64,000 bases of DNA from Glycocaulis sp. (lineage in GTDB: Bacteria > Pseudomonadota > Alphaproteobacteria > Caulobacterales > Maricaulaceae), in assembly GCA_022565665.1 (NCBI GenBank), contig JAIUMI010000012.1:1-64000 (forward strand), read 5' to 3'. Both the position numbers and the translations under genes were made by a program. Positions 62,612 to 64,000 of the stretch are shown here, one piece after another (positions within the stretch are counted from its first letter, which is position 1; each line of letters opens with the position of its first letter). The notes below the pieces were generated by a model that saw nothing but the letters and a program-made list of their open reading frames with translations, did no database searches and had not been told where the DNA came from.

Positions 62612-64000
62612 TCAATTTACGAGAAATCCCGCCCGGCCATCGGCCAGATCATAGCCCTCACGCGCCTCGCCGATAGAGGCCAGCATGGCATGAAATGCGC
62701 TCCAGTCATCGTTCTCGGCAATGGGCGCCCACAGGCCTTCCACTTCCTCGATCACCATGTGCACCGGGTTCTCGCGCGCGAAATAGGCATGGGCAAGGCG
62801 TTCCGGACGATGGGGTGAACGGGCCTTGAAGCCCTCGAGCACAGCCGCAAATTCGCCCCCGTGATAGGCGCTGGCACGCGGCCCGGCCATGGCGCGCGTC
62901 TGCGATGCGACGCCGCCGAACCAGTCAAAGATCACCGCTTCGAAGGGCAGCTGGCTTTCCCGCATGAAGTTAAGAAAGGCCGTGATGAAAGCCTCATCCG
63001 ATGCCGCGTCCAGCGGCTCGAGGCCGAGCCGCCTGAGCCAGGCTTCGTAAATTGCCGCGCGATAGGCGTCCGGGAAGCTCATCAGGGCGGCGACAAGGCT
63101 CTTTTCCTCACCGATCAGGGTCAGGCATCCGGCGAGCTGTTCCAGTGCCCACAGCACGCTTTTAGGCTGGCGGCCATAGGCATAAAGCCCCGTCTCGTCG
63201 AAATAGGCCGCGGTGAAGCCCATCTGGAGGCTGGGCAGGAAGCGCCACGGGCCATAGTCGAAGCTCTCCCCCGTCACGACGAGATTATCGGTATTGAGCA
63301 CGCCGTGGACAAAGCCCGCCGCCATCCATTCGGCGCACAGTTTCGCCTGCGCGGCGCAGACGGCCTTGAGGAATTTGGCGGCGCGCTCGGCCGTCTCCCC
63401 GCCCGCCGCCTCCTGGTGGAAGTGCGAAATTGCATAATCCATCAGCGTTTCGATCAGGTCAGGCCGGTTGAAATACGCATGACGCTGGAACATGCCGATG
63501 CGCACATGGGAATGGGAGAGCCGCGTCATCACCGCAGAGCGCGTGGGGCTCGGCTCATCGCCGCGATGCAGCTGCTCGCCGGTCTCGTAGACGGCAAAAA
63601 TCTTGGAGGTATTCACCCCCAGCGCTTCGAGCATTTCCGCAGCGAGTATCTCGCGCACCGCGCCTTTGAGTGTCAGGCGGCCATCGCCGGTGCGTGAATA
63701 GGGCGTCTGGCCGGAACCCTTGGTGCCAAGGTCCAGCAGGCGGCCCATGCCATCACGCAGCTGTGCGAAGAGGAAGCCCCGCCCGTCGCCAATCTGAGGA
63801 TTATAGCTGCGAAACTGGTGGCCGTGATAGCGCAGCGCCAGCGGCGTCTGGAGGTTATCCGGCAAAGGCTCGAAACGGTGGAAATGCGCGGCGCGGGCGG
63901 CGTCATCGAGGCTGGAAAGCCCTACTTCGCTTGCCCAACGCGCGTTCCAGTAGCGCGGGATGGCAGCAGGAAAGCCCGCAGGTTCCACCGCATCGGCAAA
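62612..64000 (-). CDS. selO: Protein adenylyltransferase SelO (YdiU/UPF0061), 5' end beyond window
   Basis: About 463 codons are in the window and the frame stays open to its right edge, so the true start lies outside. It is a pseudokinase-fold enzyme that attaches AMP to proteins during redox stress. Conserved blocks: LALRYHGHQFRSYNPQIGDGRG (core YHGHQFRSYNPQIGDGR), LDLGTKGSGQTPYSRTGDGRL (core GTKGSGQTPYSRTGDGR), AVREILAAEMLEALGV, and VHGVLNTDNLVVTGESFDYG with the metal-binding residues. The C-terminus FLVN is short; the usual CSCS seleno/thiol motif of the longer proteins is absent. Confidence 0.95.
   Translation of the reverse strand, partial: FADAVEPAGFPAAIPRYWNARWASEVGLSSLDDAARAAHFHRFEPLPDNLQTPLALRYHGHQFRSYNPQIGDGRGFLFAQLRDGMGRLLDLGTKGSGQTPYSRTGDGRLTLKGAVREILAAEMLEALGVNTSKIFAVYETGEQLHRGDEPSPTRSAVMTRLSHSHVRIGMFQRHAYFNRPDLIETLMDYAISHFHQEAAGGETAERAAKFLKAVCAAQAKLCAEWMAAGFVHGVLNTDNLVVTGESFDYGPWRFLPSLQMGFTAAYFDETGLYAYGRQPKSVLWALEQLAGCLTLIGEEKSLVAALMSFPDAYRAAIYEAWLRRLGLEPLDAASDEAFITAFLNFMRESQLPFEAVIFDWFGGVASQTRAMAGPRASAYHGGEFAAVLEGFKARSPHRPERLAHAYFARENPVHMVIEEVEGLWAPIAENDDWSAFHAMLASIGEAREGYDLADGRAGFLVN

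Overview
This window is a dense, GC-rich stretch of chromosome from an alphaproteobacterium, most likely a member of the Caulobacterales/Maricaulales (Hyphomonadaceae or Maricaulaceae type). That placement is an inference from gene content and synteny: the mtaB-ftsY-ispZ neighbourhood, DUF2794, the run tsaB-rimI-fur-miaB-phoH-ybeY-corC-lnt-XRE-metK-trmB, a TonB-dependent receptor and TamA/TamB, RND pumps, and a match to the CtrA-type TTAA-N7-TTAA motif. I support 58 protein genes, two of them cut by the window edges. I see no rRNA, tRNA, CRISPR array or prophage. The only mobile DNA is the end of an IS3-family element at the left edge.

Layout. 1-124: IS3-family end. 220-2239: thiC under a TPP riboswitch. 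2372-3891: an acyltransferase converging on a small membrane protein. 4101-9844: a secreted M19 dipeptidase, then a sulfur module of two divergent units around one operator: arsR/bigR-pdo-DUF442-sulP on minus and pmpA-pmpB on plus. 9923-11907: DUF1295 enzyme and two unknown genes, one with a CtrA-like site upstream. 11968-16793: tetR-adaptor-RND operon. 17078-20761: lipoprotein glutathione peroxidase, a multi-pass membrane protein and a TonB-dependent receptor. 20927-26817: tamA-tamB. 27023-31368: second RND pump with no local regulator.

31425-36349: mtaB, ftsY, an EamA transporter, ispZ and DUF1223. 36357-40742: a four-gene ABC-2 exporter operon of the GldA/GldF/GldG plus DUF4340 type. 41091-42250: DUF2794 and a Bax-inhibitor-1-like protein around a shared terminator. 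42371-51872: the conserved housekeeping run on minus, joining tRNA modification (tsaB, miaB, trmB), ribosome maturation (ybeY, phoH, rimI), lipoprotein acylation (lnt, corC), iron regulation (fur) and SAM synthesis (metK, with a hairpin over its ribosome binding site). 51879-64000: nitroreductase, Nfu, universal stress protein, an ATP-grasp enzyme, a PfkB kinase, a GGDEF-EAL protein, a structured intergenic region ending in a strong terminator, xthA, an exported metallo-hydrolase, pgeF and selO.

Most multi-gene units are tightly coupled, with 1-4 base overlaps (TGATG, ATGA, GTGA), which fixed several start codons. The most notable unexplained signals are the metK leader hairpin, the structured RNA candidate at about 58853-59053, the CtrA-like site at 11957, the overlapping palindromes before the TonB receptor, and the sulfur operon that includes a SulP transporter.
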